The notes beneath the pieces are model-generated. The model did no database searches, was not told the DNA's origin, and saw only the letters and a list, made by a program, of their open reading frames with translations. Source: Paenibacillus_AA sp045062745 (lineage in GTDB: Bacteria > Bacillota > Bacilli > Paenibacillales > NBRC-103111). Taken from it: DNA of 64,000 nucleotides. The stretch is from the NCBI RefSeq assembly GCF_045062745.1, contig NZ_JBJGED010000011.1, positions 124,001 to 188,000 on the forward strand. The letters run 5' to 3'. Both the position numbers and the translations under genes were made by a program. Below, piece by piece: positions 16,376 through 25,089 of the stretch; within the stretch, counting starts at the first letter, position 1; each line of letters starts with the position of its first letter.

Positions 16376-17179
16376 TTAAAGCGTGATCCAGATGCAGGTT
16401 CGGTCGTCCGGCGGGGAATCGTGCCTCCGCTCCGCCTCTATCACCACTTCCGCATAGCGCTCCAGGCCGAGCCTCATCAGCTCCGCGCAAGCGTCCGTCA
16501 ACTCCAGCTCCGGATGGAACAGGCCGTCCGTCAGCAGCACCAAGTGCCGCAGCTCCTCTCGCGGGAGCACCCCGGCCTGCAGATGCGTATCGAGCGTCTC
16601 CATTCCATTGGCGACGCCGTAGCCGTCCGGATGGTTCGCGAGCCAGCGGTTCGCCTGATTGCGGTTGTGGGGAATATCGTAGTAGCTCTCGTCGGGCAGC
16701 TCCTCTCCCCGCCGTCGGGCTTCCTTCCTCGCGAGCTTCGCCCGTTGCGTCACCCCGCGCACGCGGTTCTCGGTCACCGCCACGATCCGCCCGTCGTTAT
16801 ACACGGCCACGATCATGGAATCGCCGAGCTGTGCATACCGCACGACGTCCGGCTCCAGCTTCACTGCAGCTACGCAAGTCGACCAAAGCTCGTGCAGGAT
16901 CGACAAGTCTATGCCGGCCTGCATCATCCTGTCCCGCAGCTGCCGATTCGCGTCAAGGATGAGTTGTGTCAAGTCCGTCTGAGACGTCCCTTGCTCGAAG
17001 CTCGCTCTAAACAAGTTGGCGGCAATATGCGCTCCATTGTGCCCTTCGCCGTCCTTATACGCATCGAGCGGCGTGACGCCGTCCATGACGGCGAATAGCC
17101 CGGCTTCGGGATGGATGGCATACGCATCCTCCGCTTCGGCTTTCCATGGGCTTTTCAAGTGATACGTTTGAAAATGCAT
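16376..17179 (-). CDS. PP2C-family protein phosphatase-like protein
   Basis: 267 residues, close to a single PP2C catalytic domain. Acidic metal-site signatures appear in order: EAEDAYAI (about 15-22), FAVMDGVTPL (about 29-38), YAQLGDSMIVAV (about 115-126), LLTDGLFHPE (about 215-224), DDRTCIWITL (C-terminus). It probably dephosphorylates Ser/Thr phosphoproteins in the cytosol. The AAGGAG site is 11 nt before the ATG at 17179. It is not next to a PrkC-type kinase gene, unlike the housekeeping prpC. Co-transcribed with the 132-residue gene. Confidence 0.82.
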   Translation of the reverse strand: MHFQTYHLKSPWKAEAEDAYAIHPEAGLFAVMDGVTPLDAYKDGEGHNGAHIAANLFRASFEQGTSQTDLTQLILDANRQLRDRMMQAGIDLSILHELWSTCVAAVKLEPDVVRYAQLGDSMIVAVYNDGRIVAVTENRVRGVTQRAKLARKEARRRGEELPDESYYDIPHNRNQANRWLANHPDGYGVANGMETLDTHLQAGVLPREELRHLVLLTDGLFHPELELTDACAELMRLGLERYAEVVIEAERRHDSPPDDRTCIWITL

Positions 17180-17338
17180 CGTTCCCAGGACTCCTTATCT
17201 ATTCATAAGTGGACCGTGTGGAGAAACCCCATTCAAAGTGACATAATCGTTCGTTTCTTTGCGGGGACCCGGATAAAAAGCGCTTCCTCCTATGATGCCT
17301 CAGATTCGCCGAGGTGGCAAGTCATTTATCCGTCGTGG

Positions 17339-17372
17339 AAAAAAACGCCAGGCTCGGTCACGAGCCCAGCGT
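17339..17372 (-). terminator. Terminator of the hisA-like gene
   Basis: Stem ACGCTGGGCTCG / CGAGCCTGGCGT (two wobbles, TGAC loop) followed by T7 on the minus strand, just past the gene's stop. Confidence 0.88.
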
Positions 17373-17377
17373 CCCAC

Positions 17378-18136
17378 TTATAATTTGCTCCAATGGTCGA
17401 TCACGTCACGATAGCTCAGGCGGCCGCCAAAGATGTCGAGCGCGCTCCCGATCGTAATGTCGAGCTTGCCTTGCCCCAATTCTCGAAACCGCGACAAGTC
17501 CTCCAGCGACCGCGCCCCGCCCGCATATGTCGTCGGAATCGTCACGCACTCCGCCAACAGCTGAACCAAAGGCTCGAGAATCCCCGTGCGCTTCCCTTCC
17601 ACATCGACGGCATGGATCAAGTATTCGTCGCAGTACCGTTCCAGCTCGCGCAGGCTGTCCGGCGTCAGCTCGAAATCGCTGAATTGCGTCCATTGATTCG
17701 TCACGACGTACCACCGGCCGTCCTTCATTTTGCAGCTGAGGTCGATGACGAGCTTGTCCTTGCCCACCTCGGCCACGAGCGCGCGCAACCGGTCCATGTC
17801 GAGTCGCCCGTCGCGAAAAATATACGACGTCACAATGACGTGAGACGCTCCCTTCTCCAAATACGAGGTTGCGTTGTCTGCGGTGATGCCCCCGCCAATC
17901 TGCAAGCCGCCCGGGTACGCCTGCAGCGCCCGGACCGCGGCCTCCTCATTGCCCCCGCCCAGCATGATCACGTGACCTCCGGTCAACCGATCCTGGCGGA
18001 ACAACTCGGCGTAGTAGGCCGAGTCATGCTCGGACACGAAATTTTCCACCACCGGGCGGTTCTCCGTATTCAAGGTCTCACCGACGATTTGCTTCACTTT
18101 GCCTTGGTGCAGGTCGATGCATGGTCTGAACTTCAT
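17378..18136 (-). CDS. hisA: HisA-like isomerase of the eukaryotic (HIS6) type
   Basis: 252 residues from the ATG at 18136, placed at MKFRPCIDLHQG, where the homologous domain begins. Expected activity: isomerisation of ProFAR to PRFAR in histidine synthesis (TIM barrel). The sequence follows the fungal/plant HIS6 pattern, not the usual bacterial HisA: CIDLHQGKVKQIVG, SYYAELF, VIMLGGGNEEAA, LQIGGGI, VIVTSYIF, VIDLSCKMKDGRWYVV, EYLIHAVDVEGKRTGI, TYAGGARSLEDL, DITIGSALDIFGG. No other his gene is nearby, and it stands alone between two terminators. Confidence 0.9.
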   Translation of the reverse strand: MKFRPCIDLHQGKVKQIVGETLNTENRPVVENFVSEHDSAYYAELFRQDRLTGGHVIMLGGGNEEAAVRALQAYPGGLQIGGGITADNATSYLEKGASHVIVTSYIFRDGRLDMDRLRALVAEVGKDKLVIDLSCKMKDGRWYVVTNQWTQFSDFELTPDSLRELERYCDEYLIHAVDVEGKRTGILEPLVQLLAECVTIPTTYAGGARSLEDLSRFRELGQGKLDITIGSALDIFGGRLSYRDVIDHWSKL

Positions 18137-18193
18137 TCGCTTGCTTCCGCCTCTCTCATGATTGTCCTTCTCTCCATCATACTCCAAAACGCC

Positions 18194-18223
18194 AAAAAAC
18201 CAAGTGCGAAAGTTCGCACTCGG
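18194..18223 (-). terminator. Terminator of the alpha-galactosidase gene
   Basis: Stem CCGAGTGCGA / TCGCACTTGG with a 4-nt loop, then T6 on the minus strand. It separates the glycosidase transcript from hisA. Confidence 0.88.
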
Positions 18224-18242
18224 TTCCTCTTCGATATCCGGA

Positions 18243-20402
18243 TCATGAGACGCTATCTCCCTGTAGCACCTTGTAATGATACAATCCGAAGCTGAACGGA
18301 TTACGTAAGCTTACCGATATCGAGGCCCCTGCTTTCCCGGCCTCCAGCGGAACTTCAATCGACTGCGGGGAATCTCCGAACTCGACCAATTGATTCCGGG
18401 CTTCCATCAACAGCAGCGGCCGGAGGCTGAGCCGCCAATCGCCGCTGCGTCCCGCCTCCAGCCCCCAGAGCGGAATCGACGCCGAAGGGTCCGGATGAAG
18501 CTCGCGCAGGACGAGCAAGTACCCTTCGGTCACCCCCGTGATCGATTGGAAGCCCGTCCAACTCGTCCCATCCGGGGTATCTCCGATCGGCAGCACATGA
18601 CCGTTCAGAATATGGTGTTGATGCTCGTTATAGACACGCAACGCTTGCTTCAAGATCCCGATATTCTCCTCGCTTAGGCCGGTCAGCTCCATCCAAATCA
18701 GCGGATTCGAGAACATCGTGACGGCGAACGCGTATGCGATTCCGCAGCGATACGGGGAGAGTGGGTCGTCGCCGTATACATGGCGGTTGCGGTCTACGTT
18801 CAGCACTTCCATCTGCAGCTTGTGAGCCGGCACATACTTCGACAGCAGCCACAAGTTGCGCAGCGTCCAATGCGGATAATAGCTGCGGAAATCCGTATAC
18901 CGATTCTCCAGGAACAAGCCGCCATACTGGGTGCGCCCGAAGTAGCCCAACCGGATTTCGTTCGTTGTGTCGAGATTGAAGTAGACGCGGCCGTTCGCAG
19001 CCTGGACCACGGTCTGCATCATCCGCACGAGCCGGTTCTCCCCATGCTTCGACCGAATTTTGATCCCGTCCAGCTTGAAGTAGCACACCCTATACCGGCG
19101 GTGCAACTCCAGCAATCGATCGGCATCCTTATGCCAATTCACAAAATCATGCGCCGAATCCGGGGAAAACCAGAGCGCGAGCCTCACGCCGTACCGTTCC
19201 GCAGCCTCCACAAGCGGCTCGAACCCGTTCGGGAACCGCTCGGGATGGATGTTCCAGAACCCGTCGCCATCCGCATAATAATCGCTCCACCGGCCGCCCG
19301 CCGGATTGACGGAGTTCGTCGTATTGCCGTGCTGCCAGCCGTCGTCGATCTGGACGTTCGTCACCCCCAGCTCGGCCGCTCGCTGCAGCTCGCCCAGGAC
19401 GAACGATTCGCTGACGCGGCCGTCCTTCGAGCGGTCCCCCCAGTTGTTGCACATGAGGAAGAAGTCCCGCTCGGGCTTCGGACGCCGGATCGCGCGATGC
19501 AACCCGTCGAGGTGGCGCAGGGCGTCATATTCGCTCCCCCCATACACGCCTACTGCGGAGCCGTATGTCGGAATCCATTCGTCTTGGCTCCAGTCTTCCG
19601 GCCCGATCCCGCTCCCCGTCACCCGAAGCCGCCTCCGGTTGAATTCGAAATCGCCCCCCGGGTCTTGCAAATGACCATGAGGGGTCGGCCCTTCCTTCAC
19701 GATAAGCAAGCCGGTAGGCTGCAATGACTGCCGGAGCATCAAGACGTTGCCGCGAAGCTTGCGTACATCGTTCGTATAGTGCAAGCCTTCCTCGAAGCTG
19801 ATCAAATTGTTGTTCGTATCCGTCACATCGCGCAGCTCGACCGCCTGCCAATGAAGATGGAACGAGGCGAGCGGCAGCGAATCGAGATAGTCTTCGCTCC
19901 GGGCGGCAGGTGTCGATAGCGCGTTCTGGTCCATTCCAGCGGAAGTCTCAGCCCCCGATGCTCCAGAACGCGCCGGATTCGTCTCAGACGGATGCAGGTC
20001 GCCTTCGGTTCCAGAGCCGTGGCGAACCGATGCCGTCTGTCGGATCCAGCCGGTTCCCGGATAGATCACATACTCCAGCTTCAGCTGCCGGTCGCTCCAG
20101 CTATAGTGGACCGTCACCTTCAAATGCTCGGCCCCGATGCCGAAGTCATCGTCGGTCCCGAATTCCACTTTCATCGTCCGAGGGCGTTCTTCCCCGCACC
20201 CCGGAATCCGGCAGCTGTGCAGCTGTCCTCTTGCATCCGCATCCAGCCACTCCGTCCCGTCGGCCTTATTGAGCAGGGAAACGGAAATCGGGATGTCTCC
20301 CGACACACTCCAGCTCCTTTCGATCCATTCGTTGCCGATGACCAGAGTATTCTTATCGACCTTGACGTAACAGTCTTTGTACGCATAAGCTGTTGGCTGC
20401 AT
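18243..20402 (-). CDS. GH36/melibiase-like alpha-galactosidase
   Basis: 719 residues from the ATG at 20402 (GGGGGTG, 5 nt). N-terminal beta-sandwich, then a TIM barrel with LMCNNWGDR, VTNVQIDDGWQHG (about residue 351), VRLALWFSPDSAH, and the clan-D nucleophile segment CYFKLDGIKI (Asp at about 442), then YFNLDTTNEIR and a C-terminal beta domain. There is no signal peptide, so it acts in the cytosol on imported galactosides. The loop DRSKDGRVSESF differs from classic raffinose enzymes, so specificity is uncertain. It lies 56 nt downstream of mug. Confidence 0.88.
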   Translation of the reverse strand: MQPTAYAYKDCYVKVDKNTLVIGNEWIERSWSVSGDIPISVSLLNKADGTEWLDADARGQLHSCRIPGCGEERPRTMKVEFGTDDDFGIGAEHLKVTVHYSWSDRQLKLEYVIYPGTGWIRQTASVRHGSGTEGDLHPSETNPARSGASGAETSAGMDQNALSTPAARSEDYLDSLPLASFHLHWQAVELRDVTDTNNNLISFEEGLHYTNDVRKLRGNVLMLRQSLQPTGLLIVKEGPTPHGHLQDPGGDFEFNRRRLRVTGSGIGPEDWSQDEWIPTYGSAVGVYGGSEYDALRHLDGLHRAIRRPKPERDFFLMCNNWGDRSKDGRVSESFVLGELQRAAELGVTNVQIDDGWQHGNTTNSVNPAGGRWSDYYADGDGFWNIHPERFPNGFEPLVEAAERYGVRLALWFSPDSAHDFVNWHKDADRLLELHRRYRVCYFKLDGIKIRSKHGENRLVRMMQTVVQAANGRVYFNLDTTNEIRLGYFGRTQYGGLFLENRYTDFRSYYPHWTLRNLWLLSKYVPAHKLQMEVLNVDRNRHVYGDDPLSPYRCGIAYAFAVTMFSNPLIWMELTGLSEENIGILKQALRVYNEHQHHILNGHVLPIGDTPDGTSWTGFQSITGVTEGYLLVLRELHPDPSASIPLWGLEAGRSGDWRLSLRPLLLMEARNQLVEFGDSPQSIEVPLEAGKAGASISVSLRNPFSFGLYHYKVLQGDSVS

Positions 20403-20458
20403 GAGGCACCCCCGTTTGAATGTGTTTTTAATCATGCGCTCCCTCGCTTGAAAGAGGT

Positions 20459-20974
20459 CTAATCCAGCCGATTCCTCATTTGCGCGAGCGGCTTGAACAG
20501 CGCTACCAGCTCGTCCAGCGACAGCCGAACAAGTCCGCTCGTCGACGGAGCGATAAAGTCGCTGACGCCCTCGACGATGGAGAATGGCTGCCAGCCCCAG
20601 CTGCTCTTCTTGATTCCGCTGAATTGCTCGTATACGCCCTTCCCCACATAGCAAGCCGCTCGGGGTCGATACCGCTCGAGCTTCGCCCGCAGTTGAAGCG
20701 CCCCATGGGCGTACTCCTCCTTCGTAATCTCCGCCGCCGTGCGCGTCGGCCGGCTCACGATGTTGGTGAAGCCATAGCCCAAGTCCAGCAGCGCTCGACC
20801 CTCCTCGGACTTGTACAGCCGATCCGTCAGACCGGCGCCATGGAGTACCCGCCAGAATCGGTTGTTCGGGTTCGCGTAATGATGTCCGACTTTGCTTGAG
20901 CGCAAGCTCGGATTGTAGCCGACGAACAGTACCTTCAGTCCCGGCCGAATATGGTCCGGTATCGCCTCCAGCAT
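20459..20974 (-). CDS. mug: G/U mismatch-specific uracil-DNA glycosylase (MUG)
   Basis: 171 residues from the ATG at 20974 (GGAGGGA). It removes uracil or thymine from G mismatches in base-excision repair. Diagnostic motifs: VLFVGYNPSLRSSKVGHHYANPNNRFW (active-site loop with Asn) and APSTSGLVR (the DNA-intercalating loop region). A NIVSRPTRTAAEI segment fits the family. It lacks secretion signals. The alpha-galactosidase follows on the same strand, probably by chance. Confidence 0.93.
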   Translation of the reverse strand: MLEAIPDHIRPGLKVLFVGYNPSLRSSKVGHHYANPNNRFWRVLHGAGLTDRLYKSEEGRALLDLGYGFTNIVSRPTRTAAEITKEEYAHGALQLRAKLERYRPRAACYVGKGVYEQFSGIKKSSWGWQPFSIVEGVSDFIAPSTSGLVRLSLDELVALFKPLAQMRNRLD

Positions 20975-21082
20975 GTTGGATCCCTCCTTCTTTCGACTCG
21001 TGTCAACCGGGATAAACACACATTTTTAGGCTCCCGCATACTATGTGTTACTTGAAAACCCTTTCCCGGGAGATGAAATCGT

Positions 21083-22498
21083 ATGGAGACTTCATTAGTC
21101 TCACTGCACTGGATTTACTTGGCCTGTGTCCTCGTCATCATCGGCTTTATGGTCCGACGCCGGGACACGACGCTCGTATGCGTCGCCGGCATTCTGTTGT
21201 TGGGCCTAGTGGCGACGCACTCCATCAGCCACTCGATCAGCGGCGTCTTCAACAGTTTTATTTATGCCATTAAAGAATTAATCGGCACCATTCTCGTCAT
21301 CTCCATCATCGTCTCTCTGAGCAAGGTGCTGATCCGAACCGGAATCAACGAGGTGATGATCTCCCCGATCTCGCGCCTCATTCGGACGCCGAGCTTGGCG
21401 TTTTGGGTTATCGGGATCGTCATGATGGTCATCTCTTGGTTTTTCTGGCCTTCTCCCGCCGTCGCTCTCATCGGGGCCGTCTTGCTCCCCGTCGCGGTGC
21501 GCGTCGGCCTACCGGCTCTCGGCGTCGCGATGGCGATGAACTTGTTCGGCCACGGCATCGCTTTATCCGGCGACTTCGTCATCCAGGGCGCGCCCAAGCT
21601 GACGGCGGACGCCGCCGGCATTCCGGTAGGCGACGTGCTGTCGGCCAGCATCCCGCTCGTCATCGTCATGGGCGTCGTGACGACAGTCGTCGCCTTCTGG
21701 ATGATGCGCCGCGATATGAACACGGGCCGACTGACTCCGTACACCGGCCGGACGACATCCGTCTCCGGGCTGGAGGACAGCGGCTCGGCCGACGATCCTG
21801 AGCGGCAGGCGCTCTCCCAGCGCTCCAAGGTCGTGCTGGCCATCCTGATCCCGCTCCTGTTCGTAGCCGATATCGTCGCGATGTTCCGGCTCGATCTGCA
21901 GGGCGGCGACGCAACCGCGCTCATCGGCGGAACGGCGCTGTTCATCATGCTGGTGCTTTCCCTGCTGGCGCACAAAGGCAAAGGCTTGGAGCGCACCACG
22001 ACCTACTTGATCGACGGGTTCCAATTCGGCTTCCGCGTCTTCGGTCCGGTTATCCCGATCGCCGCCTTCTTCTATCTCGGCGACTCGGCGTTCGTCGACA
22101 TCTTCGGCAAGCTGCTGCCGGAAGGGTCGCACGGCATCGTCAACGATCTCGGCCTCGCGCTCGCGAATCACGTGCCGGTCAATACGACGGTGAGCGCCGT
22201 CACGCTCACATCCGTGGGTGCGATCACCGGGCTCGACGGCTCCGGCTTCTCCGGCATCTCGCTCGCCGGCTCGATCGCGCATCTGTTCTCAACGGCGATC
22301 GGCTCCGGCATCGCCACCTTGACCGCGCTCGGCCAGATCGCGGCGATCTGGGTCGGCGGCGGCACGCTCATCCCGTGGGCGCTCATCCCGGCCGCGGCGA
22401 TCTGCGGCGTCGATCCGTTCGAGCTCGCCCGCCGCAACCTGAAGCCGGTCGTGATCGGCCTCGCCGTCACGACACTCGTGGCGATCTTCCTGATCTGA
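21083..22498 (+). CDS. Ion-transporter-superfamily membrane protein (NhaC/DcuC-like), substrate unknown
   Basis: 471 residues with about 11-12 membrane helices, on the plus strand, with GGGAG about 10 nt before the ATG. Helix-rich hairpins with GHGIALSGDFVIQGAPKLTADAAGIPVGDVL and GIATLTALGQIAAIWVGGGTLIPWALIPAAAICGVDPFEL resemble the repeated hairpin motifs of the ion-transporter superfamily (Na+/H+ antiporters, dicarboxylate and gluconate transporters). A polar loop of about 40 residues lies mid-protein. No regulator or catabolic partner is adjacent, so the substrate cannot be guessed. Confidence 0.72.
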   Translation: METSLVSLHWIYLACVLVIIGFMVRRRDTTLVCVAGILLLGLVATHSISHSISGVFNSFIYAIKELIGTILVISIIVSLSKVLIRTGINEVMISPISRLIRTPSLAFWVIGIVMMVISWFFWPSPAVALIGAVLLPVAVRVGLPALGVAMAMNLFGHGIALSGDFVIQGAPKLTADAAGIPVGDVLSASIPLVIVMGVVTTVVAFWMMRRDMNTGRLTPYTGRTTSVSGLEDSGSADDPERQALSQRSKVVLAILIPLLFVADIVAMFRLDLQGGDATALIGGTALFIMLVLSLLAHKGKGLERTTTYLIDGFQFGFRVFGPVIPIAAFFYLGDSAFVDIFGKLLPEGSHGIVNDLGLALANHVPVNTTVSAVTLTSVGAITGLDGSGFSGISLAGSIAHLFSTAIGSGIATLTALGQIAAIWVGGGTLIPWALIPAAAICGVDPFELARRNLKPVVIGLAVTTLVAIFLI

Positions 22499-22508
22499 CC
22501 GCAACACT

Positions 22509-22556
22509 AACCACCCGCAGCTTCGCTCCGAACAGGGGGCGGTGCTGTGGGTGGTT
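22509..22556. terminator. Terminator-like hairpin between convergent genes
   Basis: Arms AACCACCCGCAGC and GCTGTGGGTGGTT (13 bp, one wobble) around a 22-nt loop. It follows the plus-strand transporter stop by 11 nt and faces the LuxR gene end. No long T-run on either side, so termination may be inefficient. Confidence 0.6.
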
Positions 22557-22589
22557 TGCCGTGGAGCCTATCCACCCTCCACCACCGGT

Positions 22590-23774
22590 TCACACCGAGT
22601 CCGCCGGAAGATCCGCTTCGAGCACATAGCGGGTTAGCGCAGCGCGCGACGACAGCTCCAGCTTTTGAAAAATACGCTCCAAATGAGTCGTCACCGTCCG
22701 CTTGCTGATGAACAGGGCTTGCGCGATTTCCGCGTTCGTCATCCCTTGGGCGACGCAGACCGCCACCTGCTGCTCCCTCGCGCTCAGCACTGTCAGATGC
22801 GGCTCCTTGGCCTTCGCCCACTCCAGCAACGCTCGTTTGACCACTTGTGCGAACAGCGGCCTCCGTTGTTCCTCGGGCAGCGCTTCTGCCTGAGCGGCCG
22901 TTTCGCCGAGCTTCCGGCCCAGCTGCCGGATGAATTCATCCTCGAATTGGTCGAAGAGCTCCGCCTCCGCGTTCGACGCTTCGCAGCAGACGACGCCTAC
23001 AAACCGGTCGAGGGCGTGCAGAGGAAATCCTAGGAAGCTCGTTTTCAACTCATTCTCCCGGCCATTGGACTCTTGTCGAGCAGTCTCGCAGCCCAGCTTT
23101 TCCGTTTCCATGCGAACAGTATGGAGGAACCTAAGCTGCGAGCGTATATTCCGAAGCCGGACGACCGTTCCCCTCGAACGGACGAGTGCCGCCAGACGCC
23201 GAATCGGAGCCTCATCCAATGTACTAGCCCCGGAGCCAAGCGTTCCCCTCGCCGTCACGATCCGTCCGTCTTCTTCATCGGCGGGAACCCAGAAGGCGGT
23301 ATTATGCCAATCGAGCACCTCGGACAACGCTTGAAGCATATCCCCGAATCGTCCATCTGCCTGCTGAACGGGATGCTCCGGCTCACTCTGGCCTTTTCGG
23401 ACCGCCTCGACTTGAAAGACAACTACCGAGCGCAGCTCGATCAGCTGCGGATCGCCGGCCATCCAGGCAATGTCCTGAAGCTCCTGCGCGATGCGGTCAT
23501 AGAGCGGCCCGTCGGTCTCGGACCGGACATAGCGGATGTCGACTTCCCAACTCAGCATGTCGGCAGGGTCTACCGCGCGCAGCAGCGCCAGCGGAACTTT
23601 CTCCAAATTGATCATACTTTTCTTAAGCAGCTGATTGGCCACCGCGATATGACCGGAATCGACGGTCCAGACCCTGGAGAGATTCGTGATATTCGGGACG
23701 CGATCCTCCGATACGGTCACGAGGGTCATCGGGAATATACCCGCGAGAGCAGGGATAAGGGCTGCAGGAATCAT
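22590..23774 (-). CDS. Split-barrel (PNPOx-like) - GAF - LuxR transcription regulator
   Basis: 394 residues in three parts. Residues about 1-130 read like a pyridoxamine-phosphate-oxidase-type flavin split barrel (MTLVTVSEDRVPNITNLSRVWTVDSGHIAVAN). About 145-310 is a GAF-like sensor (FLGFPLHALDRFVGVVCCEAS). About 325-385 is a LuxR/NarL helix-turn-helix (LSAREQQVAVCVAQGMTNAEIAQALFISKRTVTTHLERIFQKL). There is no receiver domain, so signals probably enter through the sensor domains. Its ATG follows the upstream stop directly (TAGATG), so it is coupled to the neighbouring split-barrel gene. Confidence 0.85.
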   Translation of the reverse strand: MIPAALIPALAGIFPMTLVTVSEDRVPNITNLSRVWTVDSGHIAVANQLLKKSMINLEKVPLALLRAVDPADMLSWEVDIRYVRSETDGPLYDRIAQELQDIAWMAGDPQLIELRSVVVFQVEAVRKGQSEPEHPVQQADGRFGDMLQALSEVLDWHNTAFWVPADEEDGRIVTARGTLGSGASTLDEAPIRRLAALVRSRGTVVRLRNIRSQLRFLHTVRMETEKLGCETARQESNGRENELKTSFLGFPLHALDRFVGVVCCEASNAEAELFDQFEDEFIRQLGRKLGETAAQAEALPEEQRRPLFAQVVKRALLEWAKAKEPHLTVLSAREQQVAVCVAQGMTNAEIAQALFISKRTVTTHLERIFQKLELSSRAALTRYVLEADLPADSV

Positions 23775-24245
23775 CTACGGCGAACTCCTTTCCTGCAGAA
23801 GCGATCCGGCGAGTGGACCGGGCGTTTGGATATAGACGGCTTCGCCCTTCACTCCGAGGGCTATGCAGTCTGCCGGATTCTCATTCACGAGCGCCAGCAA
23901 ATCCGGGAAAGTCGCGCGGATCAAACTGCGCTCCCGGTCCATACAGGCCAGATCCTCTTTGTTGACGGGGCGGACGCGGATGAAAGGGCCTTTCACCTGA
24001 TAGGACTCATTGTCGATTCCGGAAGTCAGCAGCACGGCTAGCCAGTCCCCTTCCCGGAGCGATGGGCGAAGCCGAAGCCACTCGTGGCGGAGAATGTAGA
24101 TCCACGACACGTCTTCTCCCGGCTCTTGACCGAACCCGTAGCCCCGACAGCCAAACGGAGCCTGCCCTTCCCTCCACGCCGCAAGATGTATGAATTTGGG
24201 AACCGGCCGCTCCAGGAAACTTGCAAATTCCATGGGCCATTTCAT
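23775..24245 (-). CDS. Stand-alone split-barrel (PNPOx-like) protein
   Basis: 156 residues, ATG at 24245 with AGAGGAG. The core (SWIYILRHEWLRLRPSLREGDWLAVLLTSGIDNESYQVKGPFIRVRPV) resembles the flavin-binding split-barrel group related to pyridoxamine-phosphate oxidases, but no cofactor residue can be assigned with certainty. It is the first gene of a two-gene unit with the PNPOx-GAF-LuxR regulator and is divergent from the hemerythrin gene. This context suggests a redox or nitrogen-oxide response. Confidence 0.65.
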   Translation of the reverse strand: MKWPMEFASFLERPVPKFIHLAAWREGQAPFGCRGYGFGQEPGEDVSWIYILRHEWLRLRPSLREGDWLAVLLTSGIDNESYQVKGPFIRVRPVNKEDLACMDRERSLIRATFPDLLALVNENPADCIALGVKGEAVYIQTPGPLAGSLLQERSSP

Positions 24246-24302
24246 GCCATTCTCCTCTTTTCATTCCATATAAGACAAGCCTGCAAAGATACGGCCACCG
24301 AC

Positions 24303-24316
24303 GAAATACGTATTTC
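24303..24316. promoter_or_regulatory. Perfect 14-bp palindrome in a divergent promoter region (operator candidate)
   Basis: GAAATACGTATTTC is a perfect inverted repeat with no spacer. It lies between the minus-strand regulator pair and the plus-strand hemerythrin gene. Its centre is about 48 bp upstream of the start expected from the TATGAT box at 24346, a usual distance for an activator. Binding by the LuxR-type regulator is inferred. Confidence 0.5.
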
Positions 24317-24345
24317 TACCGATACCGGGACGCCGCCTCCTTCTC

Positions 24346-24351
24346 TATGAT
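24346..24351 (+). promoter_or_regulatory. Probable -10 box of the hemerythrin gene
   Basis: TATGAT, 34 nt before the ATG, with no recognisable -35 hexamer at 16-18 bp. This pattern suits an activator-dependent promoter. Confidence 0.45.
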
Positions 24352-24384
24352 GGGAGTAACCCATTATTAGGAGGAGATTTGAAC

Positions 24385-25056
24385 ATGTCAACGCGGTTTA
24401 ACTTGTTTACGATCATCCATAAAGGTCTTCGCCATGCCTTGCAGCACTTGGTCTGGACGGCTGGAAGACTCGATGTCGCCGATCGCGGGGAACGCGAGAA
24501 GTTCTACGCGGAGTTCAACCGAATCGCGCTTATGCTGCATCAGCATGCGAACGACGAGGATACGTATTTCCAACCGCTGATCGAGAGCTGCGCCCCGGAA
24601 GTCGCGGAAGAACTGGAGACGCAGCATAAGCGGTCCGACGCGCTCTTGATCAGGCTGGAACAGACGATTCAAACTCTCGAACGTGCCGAAACCTTCCCAT
24701 CGGGGACATGGCTAACCTTCGTGGACGAACTCAATCGGTTCGTCGGGGACTACTTCCTGCACCTCTATCATGAAGAATGCGTGGCTATGCCGCGATTATG
24801 GGAAGCTTACGAGGACGCCTTCCTTATGGAAGCGAGTGTGAAGCTGCGTCAAAATATCCCGCCGCACATCCAAAGCGATTTTCAGCGTTATATGATTCCG
24901 GCCATTACGATTCAGGAACAAACGCTGATGCTTACCCTCGTGAAGCAATCTGTACCCGCGCCTGTCTTTGAAGAGTTGTGTAAGCTGTTCGAATCGCTTC
25001 TGTCTCCCGAGGAGTGGGCAGCGCTGCGTTCACGAGTTGTGGCTATGCAAAACTAA
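24385..25056 (+). CDS. Hemerythrin-like (HHE) domain protein
   Basis: 223 residues. The ATG at 24385 is chosen because AGGAGGAG is 8 nt upstream; a TTG at 24379 would sit 2 nt from the site. Di-iron ligands expected in a four-helix bundle are visible: H12 and H17, then LHQHANDEDTYF (His52/His54 and Glu58), H81, and LHLYHEECVAMPRL. The C-terminal third is an extra helical region (about 160-223). Such proteins bind O2 or NO or handle iron-sulfur damage. It is probably controlled by the divergent regulator. Confidence 0.88.
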   Translation: MSTRFNLFTIIHKGLRHALQHLVWTAGRLDVADRGEREKFYAEFNRIALMLHQHANDEDTYFQPLIESCAPEVAEELETQHKRSDALLIRLEQTIQTLERAETFPSGTWLTFVDELNRFVGDYFLHLYHEECVAMPRLWEAYEDAFLMEASVKLRQNIPPHIQSDFQRYMIPAITIQEQTLMLTLVKQSVPAPVFEELCKLFESLLSPEEWAALRSRVVAMQN

Positions 25057-25089
25057 CGAAAACTCAGTCTATTGGAAAGCGGTGCTCTT

